Source of the DNA: Pseudopithomyces maydicus
Lineage: Eukaryota; Ascomycota; Dothideomycetes; Pleosporales; Didymosphaeriaceae
Length of the DNA stretch: 64,000 nt
NCBI GenBank assembly: GCA_026873275.1
Contig: JANTUC010000002.1
Span: 1,178,001-1,242,000 of the forward strand
Direction: 5' to 3'
Shown here piece by piece: positions 44,184 to 55,720 of this stretch. Within the stretch, counting starts at the first letter, position 1, and each line of letters begins with the position of its first letter. Both the position numbers and the translations under genes were made by a program. The notes under the pieces are model-generated. The model saw only the letters and a program-made list of their open reading frames with translations. It did not search any database and was not told the DNA's origin.

Positions 44184-45316
44184 TTAAGCTGTGCGCTGAT
44201 ACAACTTCACTGAGTTGAACTCAAAGAAGGTGTCCTTGAAATCGTCAGGGTTGTTTGCGACCCAGGAATTGCAGTCAGTGCCAGTCTCAGCAGCGCACTG
44301 TGCGTTCCAATCGTCGGCCCCACCGGCCCAGCTACCGCAGAAAGTGATGTTGATAATCTGTTATGAGTATTAGCCGAGATTGAAATATGTAGGGGTAAAT
44401 CAGTCACCAGATACATACGATACGGAACTGACTGAATGCCTTCTGGAAATCACAACTCTTTGGGGAGAGCGCCACAGTTGGCGTCTTCCAAGTAGAAGGA
44501 TCCGGGGTTCCGGCAGTCAGGTCAGCAGGGATCTCATCCCTTCCAAAGTGCCAAATTCTCATAGTGTCTGTCTCTACCTGGAGTGCAATGATCTGGTAGT
44601 TATCGTTGAACGCCTGATTAAAAGTGCCTTCTTCCGCCATGAAACTGCATCCCTGCAGGCCTTCTGCCTGAGCATCATAATGGCAGTTGTCGGTCTTCAG
44701 AGGGTTTCCTACGTCGAAATTCACGCTGCATTCCTCTGACGTGTAGAACGAGTGGGTGTTCGCAGTCGACTTGTCCACGTTTTCGAGGATATCGATTTCA
44801 GAGTATCCTTCGGCTTGTTCACCGCGATAGACCCAGCTGAGAATCGTTAGCATTAGTAAATTGATTGTAGTCGTAGACAAACTCACAAAGCTGGCCACTG
44901 CCCGCAGCCTGCCACAGGAACATGAGCAAGGTCTGCTACGAGCAAGCCTTGGTCAAAGAATCCGTAGCTCTGTAGGCGCACACTTTTCCTCCCAGTGCTA
45001 CCCAGGTCATATGTGTTGTTGGTATCGACACCAATGTGTGCTTTGTTGTCTACGATGCTCGCGAGGCCCATGGCGGTAGCCTCATCCTGGCTGACGTACT
45101 GAGCGAATCCATTTGTAAAACTGCTATCGGGTTGCTTTATGACAATTTATTGTCAGTACAACCTTTCAAATTGGCTCCATCAATAATCGCGGAAACATAC
45201 ATTGATGAACTCGAATTATCAAAGAAAGAAGGGCCGCTATAATCCCATTTGACCTCGTAGCCTGCGAGAGCGGAGGACGCCAGCGCGAGAGAAATGAAAA
45301 ATGTAGAAGAGTACAT
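44184..45316 (-). CDS. secreted GH16 endo-beta-1,3(4)-glucanase
   Basis: Four exons: 45316-45201, 45123-44887, 44836-44419 and 44357-44184, giving 314 residues. The signal peptide is MYSSTFFISLALASSALAG. The catalytic motif SEIDILENV (E-I-D-I-x-E) holds nucleophile and acid/base; CGQWPAFWVYRGEQ just before it and the later YQIIALQVETDTMRIWHFGR are typical of the fungal mixed-linkage glucanase branch. The first intron runs from GTATGT (45200) with branch TACTGAC to GATAG (45124); this acceptor, and not the earlier AAAG, keeps the frame (SSISFTNGFAQYV). Six or more Cys suggest disulfides. Activity on beta-1,3/1,4 or 1,3 glucan in plant or fungal wall is likely. Confidence 0.9.
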
Positions 45317-47961
45317 ATTTGGAAGAGAATGTCGTGAGATACTAGTCTAAATGAGTGACAATGTTGGAACGAAAATGCCAAAGCCGATGTTGTTCGGCAC
45401 ATAACTGTATGGTCACAGCCATATATATGGTTCCAAAGTCCACTTGAAGGACTTGCAGGGGTATAGGAGGCAAAAGGCAGCAATTGCGTAGACGGAGTTG
45501 GCGAGGTTGCCTTGTCGCACCCTCGTGGTGGTACTTGCTAAACATTTGACAAGAAATGCGCTCACAATTGGACGGTCAGATCACGTTTAGGATAGAGTCC
45601 GGTGCAAGATCGGGTAGCCTTGTGCAAGGACCTTGTAGATACCCTGACAATTGTTACTTGTCCGACAGAACCCAGAGTCGTGCGAGAAGCTCCACTGCAA
45701 ACACAAAGCTCAAGGTCCGAACGAAGAATCTCTCCAGAAGACGATCGTCATATGCATCATCCGCATGGAGAGTGACCATATTGAAAATTTATCTGTATAT
45801 ACAGGCTTCGAAAATCCACAGAAATATAGAAATGTTGTCGTGTTCATGTAACGCAAGAGCTGTTCGGTACACCCCTGTCGAGGCGCTCGCTAACATCCGC
45901 CGGGCATTAGTTTTCAACGAACTGCTCGCACGAAACACAATCCTTCGTGAAAGGGCGTTTCTAGGAAATGCTTTACAAAAGTCCATGCCTGGCGGTTGTT
46001 TGGAGACAGCGAAGCACAGCCCTGCACGCCACGGACCAGTTCACCAAGAAAGCCCTTGCTCACATTACCGAAGTCCGTTGAAGACTGTTCCTCGTGCTCA
46101 CTACGGCCATGAACCTTTTCGCAATGTGAGTAAGGTGGCTGGTGAATTATAGAGATATTCACCTTCAGAAAAGGAATCTGTTTTTCGCGCTTTATCATGT
46201 TGATATGCGACGTGATGTGCGGCAAGACACACTGTGGCTTGAGGGAGCAATGTAATGAAACGTGTTTCTATCGCCACAACGATCCTTGAGCTTTGTCCTT
46301 CTATACGTACCCCGTAAACTTATGCAACCTTCCTCTTCCAACAAGCGCATCGCATACACGAACGGTCCTTTTCATCGATCATTTAAGTACCATGATACAT
46401 GGTTAAAAGGATGATAATCAAGGAATGCGCACGTGGTGAACAGACTTGGGTTAGAGATTTCCATCTCATCCACGAAGCTGAGAATACTCCTTGGACACCA
46501 ACTTTTGGCCCCCACCAGTTTCTCCTTGAAACAATACACTTTGTCTAGATCGGTATTTTTCTCTACCACTTTGGTTGCAGCCTAAGAGAAAATTGATTTA
46601 GATACCTGCGTCGTGAATTGGCACAATGCACTCGTTGTTGCCGCCGAGTAGTTTCAATCGTCGTAAAAAAATTTGTTAGCGCAGGGCTGGAGGCCACTGT
46701 TCTTATATAGACGCAGAAATCCGAGAGAACGGATGACTATTCTGAGGATGAGTCGTAGCTGGAGGCGGCATGCGGCAAACCAGGGCTATTGGCACTGAAT
46801 GACTCTTTGCTCTTGATAGTTCAGAGTCGGGTGATTTCGGGCGGTAATACGAGTGAGATCATACTGGTTGAGGAGTCATTCATATATACTTATCCTTAGT
46901 CCACGAAAAATCTTGCGCTGGACGGGATCTATCTTCCAAATAAACCTGCAAATACATCTCTGTGACTAGACACCATGCAGTACGATAGCGGGGCCTTGGC
47001 ATCGACGTGTTGTTTAATCAGCTAGCATCAATAGTAATGTTTGCAACGCACTTACTCACCATCTTGAAGCATTTTCATAACTTCTTGGAAACTTCTACAA
47101 TTGTACTACGCACATCAACTAGATCACCGATGCGCCTATTCGAATTGCACATTATGGTATGTATGAAGTAAATTCTCACATATGCCTGGAATGACTAAAT
47201 TTTTTGTACTTGTCTATCTTGGGCCTGCTCGTCAAACTGGTGGTGGGGCTATATCTTGGTTCTTCGGGCGTAGCTGTTTTTCCCCGATGGTAGTGTCGGC
47301 CAAACTATGACTCGCCGAACATGACTGTTTCGCTTGCACAGCTTGCTCGCGTCGAATATAAAAAGAACAAATATATTTGCAATCTAATGATTATTCAATA
47401 CAGTCGAACTTCATTACCACTTGAAACCTTCTTCCAGCCCAGTCTTCTTACAAGAAAAAAAAACCTCCATCTATATTTATCCCACTGCGCTCATACCTCG
47501 AGACCAAATCAATACAGAGGCTCAAACATTCGCACCGTATTCAATCATGTCACTTTCCAAAAAGGAGGAGGTAAACAGCGTTATAGAGACAAAGATGTCT
47601 GCTGAAAGACGATCTACTACCATCGGTAACGAAGAAAATTCCACCACCATTTAGATCTCTCTAATTGCATGTAGTCACCGTTTTGTCTACTCTTAAAGCA
47701 TGTAAAAAATCACAGACTGCAAAACGGGGGTACCAAGAACTCGGATCAAACAAAGCCAATGGCGAGGTGCGCAGGAGACAACTTCTACCGACCAACAAGG
47801 TGTTTCCTATTGCGTAGCGTGACTTCCAAGAGAAGGATTTGGACAGTTGTATTGAAAATGGCGGTGTCGCGCGTATTGCTGGTAGTGGCGGAAAGTGGAG
47901 TAATGATATTGTGAACCTTGGCTCGCATCCAGGTCGCGTTCAAGTGTATGATACGAAGATG
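45317..47961. other. long AT-rich intergenic region
   Basis: 2.6 kb. The GH16 promoter lies at the left end, with ATATATATGG at about 45418-45428. A plus-strand frame of 198 codons at 45556-46152 lacks motifs and overlaps minus-strand frames of equal quality. A very small plus-strand frame at 47547-47654 is listed separately. No transposon ends were seen. Confidence 0.5.
47547..47654 (+). CDS. possible 35-residue peptide gene
   Basis: The frame MSLSKKEEVNSVIETKM and onward is short, charged and Thr/Ser-rich. It has an upstream TATAAAAA (47357-47364) and a pyrimidine- and A-rich leader that look like a fungal 5' untranslated region. A GTAAAC donor-like site sits at the tenth codon, so it could instead be the first exon of a larger gene. 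It may also be chance. Confidence 0.2.
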   Translation: MSLSKKEEVNSVIETKMSAERRSTTIGNEENSTTI

Positions 47962-50336
47962 TTAGATATTGCTGGATGCAGCCCAGTCGTCTCCCCAAAT
48001 TTCAGGCCAATATGGCGTCTGGAGTCCATAGAATGACGGATTATCCAAAACTTGCATGTCTAAATTCGTCTCCGCAAGAAAGCCTTGGAACGATGGATCA
48101 GCGAGTGCCATACCCGCAGTCATTCCAGTCCCCGTGAATGCGCTTAATGAAGGCTGTTGCATCTCTGAAGGGGTCCCCAGTGTTGATTGGGGTACACTCC
48201 CGTGACGGACAGCAGCCATGCTTTGCTTCATTGCCTTGATATGCTCGAAGAACTCCTTTGCTGCAAAGCTGCCGCTTTGCGCCAACTGTTTCAACAATTC
48301 GACGGCGTTATCGAAACTCTCTCCGTCGCTTTTACTTTGTGGTGTTTGTAACAGGCTTGAGACTGCTAAAATCGTGGCTGCAGAAAAAAGGTATTGAGTG
48401 TTGAAGTAGTCGAATGTTGCGAAGGTCCCGTGGATCCAAGCATCTGTTATGATACGGTAGGAATGCCGAGCACACTGGGTACAGGTTTCTGCTAAAGTAC
48501 GAGCGCTATCTGATAGATTAGTGGTAGTTACACCGGGAGCTAGATCGGTCCTGGATTGCTGGTGAATTTGCAAAACATGAAGAAGAATTGGGCGTGTAGC
48601 CAGGATCACTCCCTGGTCACAATTAGCAATAGCTTACCGAAAATTTTTGTAAACATACCTGGTTCAATCGTAGATGAAGATACACAATGTGATGGCGTTG
48701 TAAAGATGACGACCCGTCGTTCTTCAACTGGAACTTTGTTGGTAAAGTATCCATCCATCTCGTGAAATCCTTTAACACAGCTTGCACCCTTTGTGAGAAT
48801 GGGCTATGGAATTTTCTTCTTCCGTATATCTCTCTCGTGCACTTTGCTGCTACGCGTGATATTTCGATACTACGTAGCTGGTAGTCGATGTCATCGAAGT
48901 CTTCATCGGTATCGTCTATGCCGTCATTACTCGGAGCATCGACGAAGATATCATCATCGTTGATAGACATAGGGAGCCCTAATTTAGATGCACACGATCG
49001 GTCTATTACGTAAGTTGTCCACCAAAGTCTTACGCGATGCTCCCTTGCCGGACGATCGCGATACTGGTGCTCTGGGACATTGAGTTGCATCCCCATTACT
49101 AGACATTTGCGTACGGCAGAACTAGCAAGAACATAGGCCGAATGTCGTCGGTTGAGTATGAACGAGTACAATGTCTGAATATGCCAGATTAGCATCATAA
49201 GTCCAGACATGTTCAGTCATGAATTCTCCAATAAAAGTTTCATATCTAGGCAGCAGATATTTAGGGAAACTCACTAAAAGTAGTATGACCTCTACAGAGT
49301 CAACTTGTGGACGTTCAGACGGTATACTGATCATCGCCTTCGATTGTTTGAAGAACATTACGCCAGGAAATGAAGATTGCTGATCGGCACTTCGGGCGGA
49401 GTAAGCTTCCCCTAAGGCGAAAAGTGCCAAGAGCCTGGCAATCTTCAGTGTATCGCCTCTGCCTTGTTGCCTGACTGCCTCTTCCAGAGTTTCTAGAACG
49501 ACCGACTTGCGGACAATATGATAGTAGCGGCAGATGGTGTTCAGCGCTACCTTGACCAAGAATCGGGCACGTGCTGGTGTAGGCCATGGGTATTCTGTCT
49601 CAGGTAATGCAGTCAAAAACTCATCTTTGATGAAACTGATCCTCGGAAGATGATTTGTGCAGACTGTGCCCACCGTCTGGCGAAACCTCGTGCAATAGGC
49701 AGAGTCAGAAGCTTCACCAACGTGTATAGGCGATTCAAGGGATGACACTGGATGAAACCAAGCCCGATCTTCTATCAGCGGGTTTTGAGTTGCCTCTTGA
49801 TTAGTCGTGCTCTCGGTTACGTTTGTTGGTGACGTCGGATGAGGATCTGGAGACACAGTGCTCGCCCTAGCACTGCTACGGAGTCTTTCATTCTCTTTTA
49901 GAAGATCGTCGAGATATCTATAGATATAAGCATAGCTATACTAAAGGATTTTCTGGAATCGCTGCCTATGTACAGAGTAGATAGCAAGCTATCCATTACT
50001 TTGTTCACAACAGCAATTTTCGGAGCGTATATCTTACTGTTGACTCAACTTCACCTTTCGATCCCGCGATGGATAAATACAATCAACAGGAGGGTCTAAC
50101 TCAGCACATCTTGAGCAAGGATGTCCACCAGAGCATTTTTGCCGTCGTGAATGGCATCTTTCGCAGCTGTACCCATTAGTTTAATGTTCGATCAATATTA
50201 TTCCTGAACACCTTTCGGATGCAACGCGTTTTCCCTGGGAATTAATTTGATCTTTGATTACTATTAAAAGAAAACTTTCATATTCAAGTCTGATATTGGA
50301 GTGAAGAACAAATAGCCCCAAAGCATACAAGTTCAT
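47962..50336 (-). CDS. Zn2Cys6 fungal-specific transcription factor, divergent from the A-T-C enzyme
   Basis: About six exons: 50336-50212, 50166-50038, 49917 to about 49274, about 49174-48661 and 48613-47962, with the first less certain. The DNA-binding cluster is CERCHSRRQKC ... HPCSRC, followed by the linker VDCIYPSRDRKVKLSQ and dimerising helix YLDDLLKENERLR; this order is common in fungal pathway regulators. The middle homology domain follows (AVRKCLVMGMQLNVPE, HRVRLWWTTYVIDRSCASKLGLPMSI, exon 4). The C-terminus is hydrophobic and acidic, ending WGDDWAASSNI, as for an activation region. The acceptor before the cluster is TAATGGGTACAG with branch ACTAAT. The start ATG at 50336 is the only one in frame in its exon. 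It is head-to-head with the biosynthetic gene at 52134, which suggests local control. Confidence 0.85.
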
Positions 50337-50543
50337 TGGATCAAGCGGAATGTCTCGTACGATCGGTTCTGGCTACAATTCAGAGAACACTTACGCTATC
50401 GATCGAGTGCCCCTTTTCTGTATTCTCGATCGGTCAGTGGTGGATACGCGCATGGGCGCAGGCGTAGTCATGTTGCGTTGTTGCGGCTCTAGAGACACAT
50501 GTGTGCCGAGCGTGAGAAAACCCAGTCGGCTTCACAAAAGTGT

Positions 50544-50575
50544 CGGCGAAAGAGTAGCCGATGAGATGACGTCAT
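50544..50575. promoter_or_regulatory. CGG-N11-CCG site joined to a CRE (ATGACGTCAT)
   Basis: CGG (50544-50546) and CCG (50558-50560) are 11 bases apart, the spacing bound by Gal4-type Zn2Cys6 dimers, within the wider inverted repeat TCGGC/GCCGA. Six bases later comes the perfect 10-bp palindrome ATGACGTCAT, a full bZIP/CRE site. The pair lies about 210 bp upstream of the regulator's start. Confidence 0.45.
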
Positions 50576-51049
50576 AGCACTCCTCGCTATTCGTCTCTAC
50601 GTATATACATAGATATTGCACTTTCGCATTTTACATTCTTTGTATACATTTCCCTAATGTTCCAAGGTTATTCAAATATCCCATCCCTTCTACCGTGGTC
50701 GTGCTGTAGCATCTGCTCAGACCTCGATACAGGCAAATTAACATAACCAGGTGGGTGTCCAGGTAACATCAGAGTACATGCTAGGTACTCTGAATTCCTT
50801 GGGAGCATTTGAACTCAGCTCAATGCCACCTGCAAATGTGTCGATCATCGATGCTTGCTTTACGGACTTTTCTTTCAACCGTTCGAGAACGCATAGCTGG
50901 TGGCTTTTCCCAACATATTCTCCGTGCCCCCATCAATTACTTTTACTATCTTATGTTTAGTCAATTGTTTAGTACATCTCGTTATCAAATTCGTTGCGTC
51001 TAGTTTGCCTTTGGTGGTCTTAGTCGGCATGACCTGTACGGGTTCTTAC

Positions 51050-51075
51050 GACATTAATTGAAAACCATTAATGTC
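51050..51075. repeat. inverted repeat, 9-bp arms
   Basis: GACATTAAT and ATTAATGTC are separated by 8 bases and could form a hairpin or a binding site. Confidence 0.6.
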
Positions 51076-51674
51076 AGCATGATCTGTTTCGGCGCTCACA
51101 ATGATAATGGAATGACCAAGAGCGGCAATTGAACTGGGTAATTCTGGATCACCATTCCTAGAATCAGGATTAGCTTGAATTAGTTCTTACAAGGCTTGTT
51201 TAGCCGCTCGACGCTCACTACGCTAAAATCCTGAGGAGAATCACTCTAACTCCCGCCCGCAGGCACGTTCGAAGCACGTGGTATTATGTACTGCGTGTAG
51301 ATGGTGATATTCAGCAAGTCGTAACGTTGACGTACGCCTGTGCTACATTACACAGTATCCCTGGTGCGGCCAACAAGACGCCGCACTATGTTTCGAGAGC
51401 CTGGGCGAAATTCCCCATGGTTTTTTTTACTAAAGTGGACCCTGTCCATTTAGCGCTGTCTACCGTGAGACTCGCTTAGGTAGTCTGACCTACGCAAGCA
51501 ATTCTTGCGAGCAGTTCATTCTTGATGATTCAAGGGAGCTTGCACTCACGAAGCAGGTTGTTATGGCCACTTTTTCCAAAGAAAACAGTCATGCCTAGGC
51601 GCAACTTGATTAAAAAACGCAATGCCCACATGTAGATAATTGTTTGAAAGGAGGAACCCACTGAAACCTCTGAC

Positions 51675-51692
51675 ACTAGCACTAGTGCTAGT
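51675..51692. repeat. 18-bp perfect palindrome
   Basis: ACTAGCACTAGTGCTAGT reads the same on both strands. Its role is unknown. Confidence 0.75.
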
Positions 51693-52009
51693 CTATACAG
51701 GCGCCGCATAACTACATGTAGATAGCAATTACCTATATCTTATCGCCCATGCGGCGAAACAATGACCCTTTCAGGCAGGCTGGAAAGTGTAGGCTTTCTC
51801 CAGCTCTGCCTAACTGGATACCTCGAAAAGACCCGTCATTAAATCCTGAGACACATTCATGCACCGTTTCTCCAGAACGAAGCATCTGTGTTACAATTCT
51901 GGTAAACATCGAGTTCAATCGGTCGATTGATATTCGATATACGGGCTAAGACCGGTATTGAACATCAAGCATCCTAGGGCAGTGGGCCCGGCAAATAGTC
52001 TAGACCCAC

Positions 52010-52024
52010 CGGTGAGAACGGCCG
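52010..52024 (+). promoter_or_regulatory. CGG half-sites near the A-T-C enzyme start
   Basis: CGG-N6-CGG followed at once by CCG, about 110-125 bp upstream of the ATG; a possible target of the divergent Zn2Cys6 protein. Confidence 0.3.
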
Positions 52025-52047
52025 AGTGTTATCCCGACTGGCGATGG

Positions 52048-52054
52048 TATAAAA
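52048..52054 (+). promoter_or_regulatory. TATA box of the A-T-C enzyme gene
   Basis: TATAAAA lies 86 bp upstream of the ATG at 52134. Confidence 0.5.
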
Positions 52055-52133
52055 GGATGCTAGAGCTGTATGTGTCTTCTTGGTCACGTCACGATTATCT
52101 TTATCTCACCTCAAAACACTAAACCGATTCAAC

Positions 52134-55100
52134 ATGGAGGCTACAGGCCGAGGTCTTAGTTACCTGGTTGGCGAAGATATGCCTGGGCCTTACAAGAGTG
52201 TCGTGCAAAGTCTAGAGGAAATAGCTTTTGAATACGCAAATGATATTGCTGTTGTCAGCGCACATCAACCTCCTGACTTGTATGGCATAAAGTCTCAACC
52301 ACCAGATGCATCCTATCTTCGATGGAGGTTCCAGGACTTTTACCAAATGATAGAGCGACTAGCCTCCATCTTTGTTACCAGAGGCGTCGGTGAGGGTATG
52401 CCTGTCTTCACATTTCTCCCAAACGGTGTGGAATTCCTCATCGTTACCTTTGCTACGTGGCGAGTAGGAGGCACCGTCGTTCCCATTAATATCAAGAATC
52501 TGGTAAATCGCCAAGAAGTTGCGTATCTGATCGAGACTGCTTTGAATGAAGTTCCGGCAGATAATGCGGTTCTATTCGTGGATTCTCTGGAAACGGCGAA
52601 AAGTCTGGACGAGTTTGAGGCACTTGCACACGCGCAAAGGGTAGTCACTGGTCCCAGCTGGGAGAATTGGACTGCATTCTCGTCTATCATACAAAACCCC
52701 ACGCTCAGCCAAAAACTTCCCGACTATCTCAACTTCAAAGATACGAACAAAGACAGTTGTATCATGTTTACCAGCGGTTCAACGAGCTTGCCTAAAGGCT
52801 GCCACTGGTACTATCCTTCCTTGGCCTACTGGTGTCATACACGGGCACGGCTTGGAGATCGTTTTGCGACAAGAAATGGGGACGTCTTTACCTTGACCAC
52901 GCCTAACAACCATGCTATAGGCTTTCTATTGCCAGCTACGGTTCTTTCAGGGGGTGCCACTCTGGTCTATACTTCTCCGCACTTCGAGCCGGTTAAATTT
53001 CTGCAAATTGCCCAAGCAGAACGTTGCACCCACACAATTGCCGTTCCCACCATGATCTATGCAACCGTACTCGCTAAAGCAAATAAAGATCTCAAACTAG
53101 AACACCTGAAGACCATAATATTGGCTGGAGGATCAGTCACACCAGAAGTGCTTAGGCTTTGTGAAGCTGAGCTAGGTACTGAGGGATGCGAAGTGATTTT
53201 TGGTATGACAGAAGGAGCAATTGTCTACTCAGGGCGCTCTTCTATAGCTGAACTGACGGATGTGAACGGGGAAACGTCTTGCGGTACTGTCGTAGCCTGC
53301 TCAAGAGTCAAGGTATGCGCGCCTGGGTCACGCAAGCCTCTGCCAGGAGGCGAAGTTGGTGAGCTTCACAGCGCAGGTGTTACAGTCTGTAGTGGTTACA
53401 TCGGAAAAGACACTGGAGAATTTTACGACGAAGATGGTCTACGTTGGTGTGCTACTGGGGATATGGGACGCATTGATTCCCAGAACCGAGTTTTCATTGT
53501 GGGAAGATATAAAGAGATGATAATTCGAGGGGGTGAAAATATCTCACCCGTTGCCATTGAAACGGCACTGGGCCAACGGCTCCCAAATCTTAGAGACCTG
53601 ATGTTCCAGATAGTGGGATCCCCAGATGAGATCGCTGGAGAAGTGCCGGTTGCTGTCGTTGCACGACAAGTCAATCCAGAAACAATAAAATTGATCAAGG
53701 ACTCGGTTCTCGCAGAAATGGGTCAGATGTACTCTATCGACCAAGTCATTTATCTCGGTGATCTTGGCCTTCAAGAATATCCTCGAACGCTTGCTGGGAA
53801 AATTCGAAAGGTCGAATTGAAGAAGTTGGTAGCGAAGTATCGCAAAGATAAAGAGGAGGATGAGTATACGGACAGCTTTGCCGATCCTAAATTGACGGAG
53901 CGATTGATGACAATCTGGGCTCGCATTGTTGGCACACCTCTGTCTGGAATCTCTCTAGACACAGCACTGTCAGACTTGGGAGATAGCATAACGCTAATGC
54001 GAGCAAAGGATCGCCTGTTAAAACAGACTGGAGTTGATCTCACGGTAAAAGAAATGCTAGATGCTGGCACCCTTGGAGGATTACTTGACATACTGAAAAG
54101 ACGTATCCTAGCGACAGTGGCCAGTGACTTGGAGATCTTCAAAACTACAGATCAGCCACCATCAATCGATATGATGGCCCATGCGGCCGATGATGAAGAT
54201 ACATTCGAAGCCACAAAAAGTGTTATCACTACAGCCATTGCTCGTGCGGGGTTGGAATGGGAAGATGTCCGTGATGTGATGCCTGCGCTCGACTTTGAAG
54301 AGATAGCAGCGAAGCGAGGAATATTCCCCAGATTTGCAATGAAAATCTCTATGATAACGAAGAAAAGCTCGGTAGAGGTAAGTTACAGGAGAACTACTGC
54401 TACGTTATAATAACATTTTTCCAGGACCTGCGCGGGGCCGTGATCAAGGCTGTTGCTAACAACCCAATGCAATCCTCTTTCATCGTGTGGGACAATCAGG
54501 CGCTGGGTGATGATATTGCCTTACAAGTCACCGTTAACCAATCCCCAGACTTTCTGAACAAGCTCATTGAAGATGGAGGATGTCTCAGCAGTATTGCCGA
54601 GTTGAAACGCCGTACCAGAGATATGATGCAAGAGCAGGGCACGTACTATCCTGGACCGCTGTTCCGGGCCCAAATTTTCTACATTGAAGAGACTCAATCC
54701 GCTGCTTTGATCCACAATCGTAAGCGCCCATCCTTATGTCCGTATTTCTGACTTTGCTAAATTATCATAGTTGATCATACTGTGACTGACGCTACATGCG
54801 GTCTTCTGTTCATGGAGGATGTTGACCTTGCTTTGAGCGGTAAGCCTTTAAAACCTCATGTGCCTTACAAACGCTACTGTGATCATGTATACACCATGCG
54901 CACCTCTCCTTCGGCAAGGGCTGCCGTAAAGTATCATTTGAAGCGTTTGCAGGACTTTCCAAAGCATAAGGCGAATTTTTTCCCGTCCATCGAGAAACCC
55001 ATGCTACTTGAAGACGGCAAACTGGATGGCCACGTTCATACTTTTACCGCCGGTGGTCTCAAAAACCTTATACGCAACTATCCGCAACTCAAGCCGTCGG

Positions 55101-55720
55101 TTGTGCTTAAAGCAGCTACTGCTATCTTTCTGCTCTACACCACAGGATATACACATGCTATCTTCGCGCACTGGGACTCCAGTCGCGACAAATTTCCATT
55201 CACAACTCCATCTTCATCTTTCCCAGTAAACGTCAAAGCAAGCGATGTCAATGGACAGCTCATCAATCCCATACTCAACTTGATATCTATTCAGTCCGGT
55301 GAAACCAAATTAGCCTTTTTGGAGCGCCTTCAAGAGGAACAAGAACTGCAGAGCAAACATGCGGCTGCACCATGGAAAGAGATCATGCGCGGCATGGATT
55401 CTGAGACAGCAGAATTGTTCCCGGAGTATAGCACCGAGTGTGTTTATAACTGGTTGGGCACGAATTTCCAAAGTTCCAATGCTTATGAGAATATGGAATT
55501 GTTGGAGGTGGTTAATCGCAGGGACGTGCACCGATTTTACGTTGGTGCGAGCTTGATAAGTGGCGAGAGCGAGAATGAAAAAGTGATGCTGCACATCAAG
55601 GGAAGTGTATTCAAAATTTCGGAAATGGCTGATTTTGCTATGAGCATCGAGAAGGTGGCCACGTGGTTGATTGAGGATCTGAATATGCCCATTGAGGGTT
55701 TCGGCGGGGCTTTCCGGTAA
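52134..55720 (+). CDS. NRPS-like enzyme: acyl-ligase/adenylation - carrier - condensation
   Basis: Three exons: 52134-54377, 54425-54719 and 54771-55720, giving 1162 residues. The adenylation part (about 20-560) has MFTSGSTSLPKG, FGMTEGA, ATGDMGRID, GRYKEMIIRGGENISP and the closing Lys in YPRTLAGKIRKVEL. RGGENISP is the form of acyl-CoA ligases and not of ordinary NRPS A domains, so the substrate may be a carboxylic acid lacking an amino group. The carrier domain has LSDLGDSITLMR with Ser618 as the phosphopantetheine site. The C-terminal 400 residues are condensation-like: the catalytic motif reads DHTVTDA (His849, Asp853), with Asp in place of the first His and Ala in place of Gly. The likely product is an ester or amide of the loaded acid. 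No reductase or thioesterase is present. Confidence 0.88.

Larger units (their letters stand above)
50337..52133. promoter_or_regulatory. divergent promoter region between regulator and A-T-C enzyme
   Basis: 1.8 kb, mostly AT-rich, without a supported gene. It contains the composite site at 50544-50575, an inverted repeat at 51050-51075, an 18-bp palindrome at 51675-51692, CGG half-sites at 52010-52024 and a TATA box at 52048. Confidence 0.55.

Noticed and set aside
45123..45200. Apparent frame break between GH16 exons 1 and 2
   Set aside because: Resolved: using the GATAG acceptor at 45124 in place of AAAG keeps the frame exactly.
45556..46152. 198-codon plus-strand frame
   Set aside because: No ATG-proximal promoter signal, no domain, and competing minus-strand frames of similar length.
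51023..51090. Near-duplicate TCGGCATGACCTGT / TCAGCATGATCTGT with C-to-T type differences, like RIP
   Set aside because: Too short and only two copies; RIP acts on much longer duplications.
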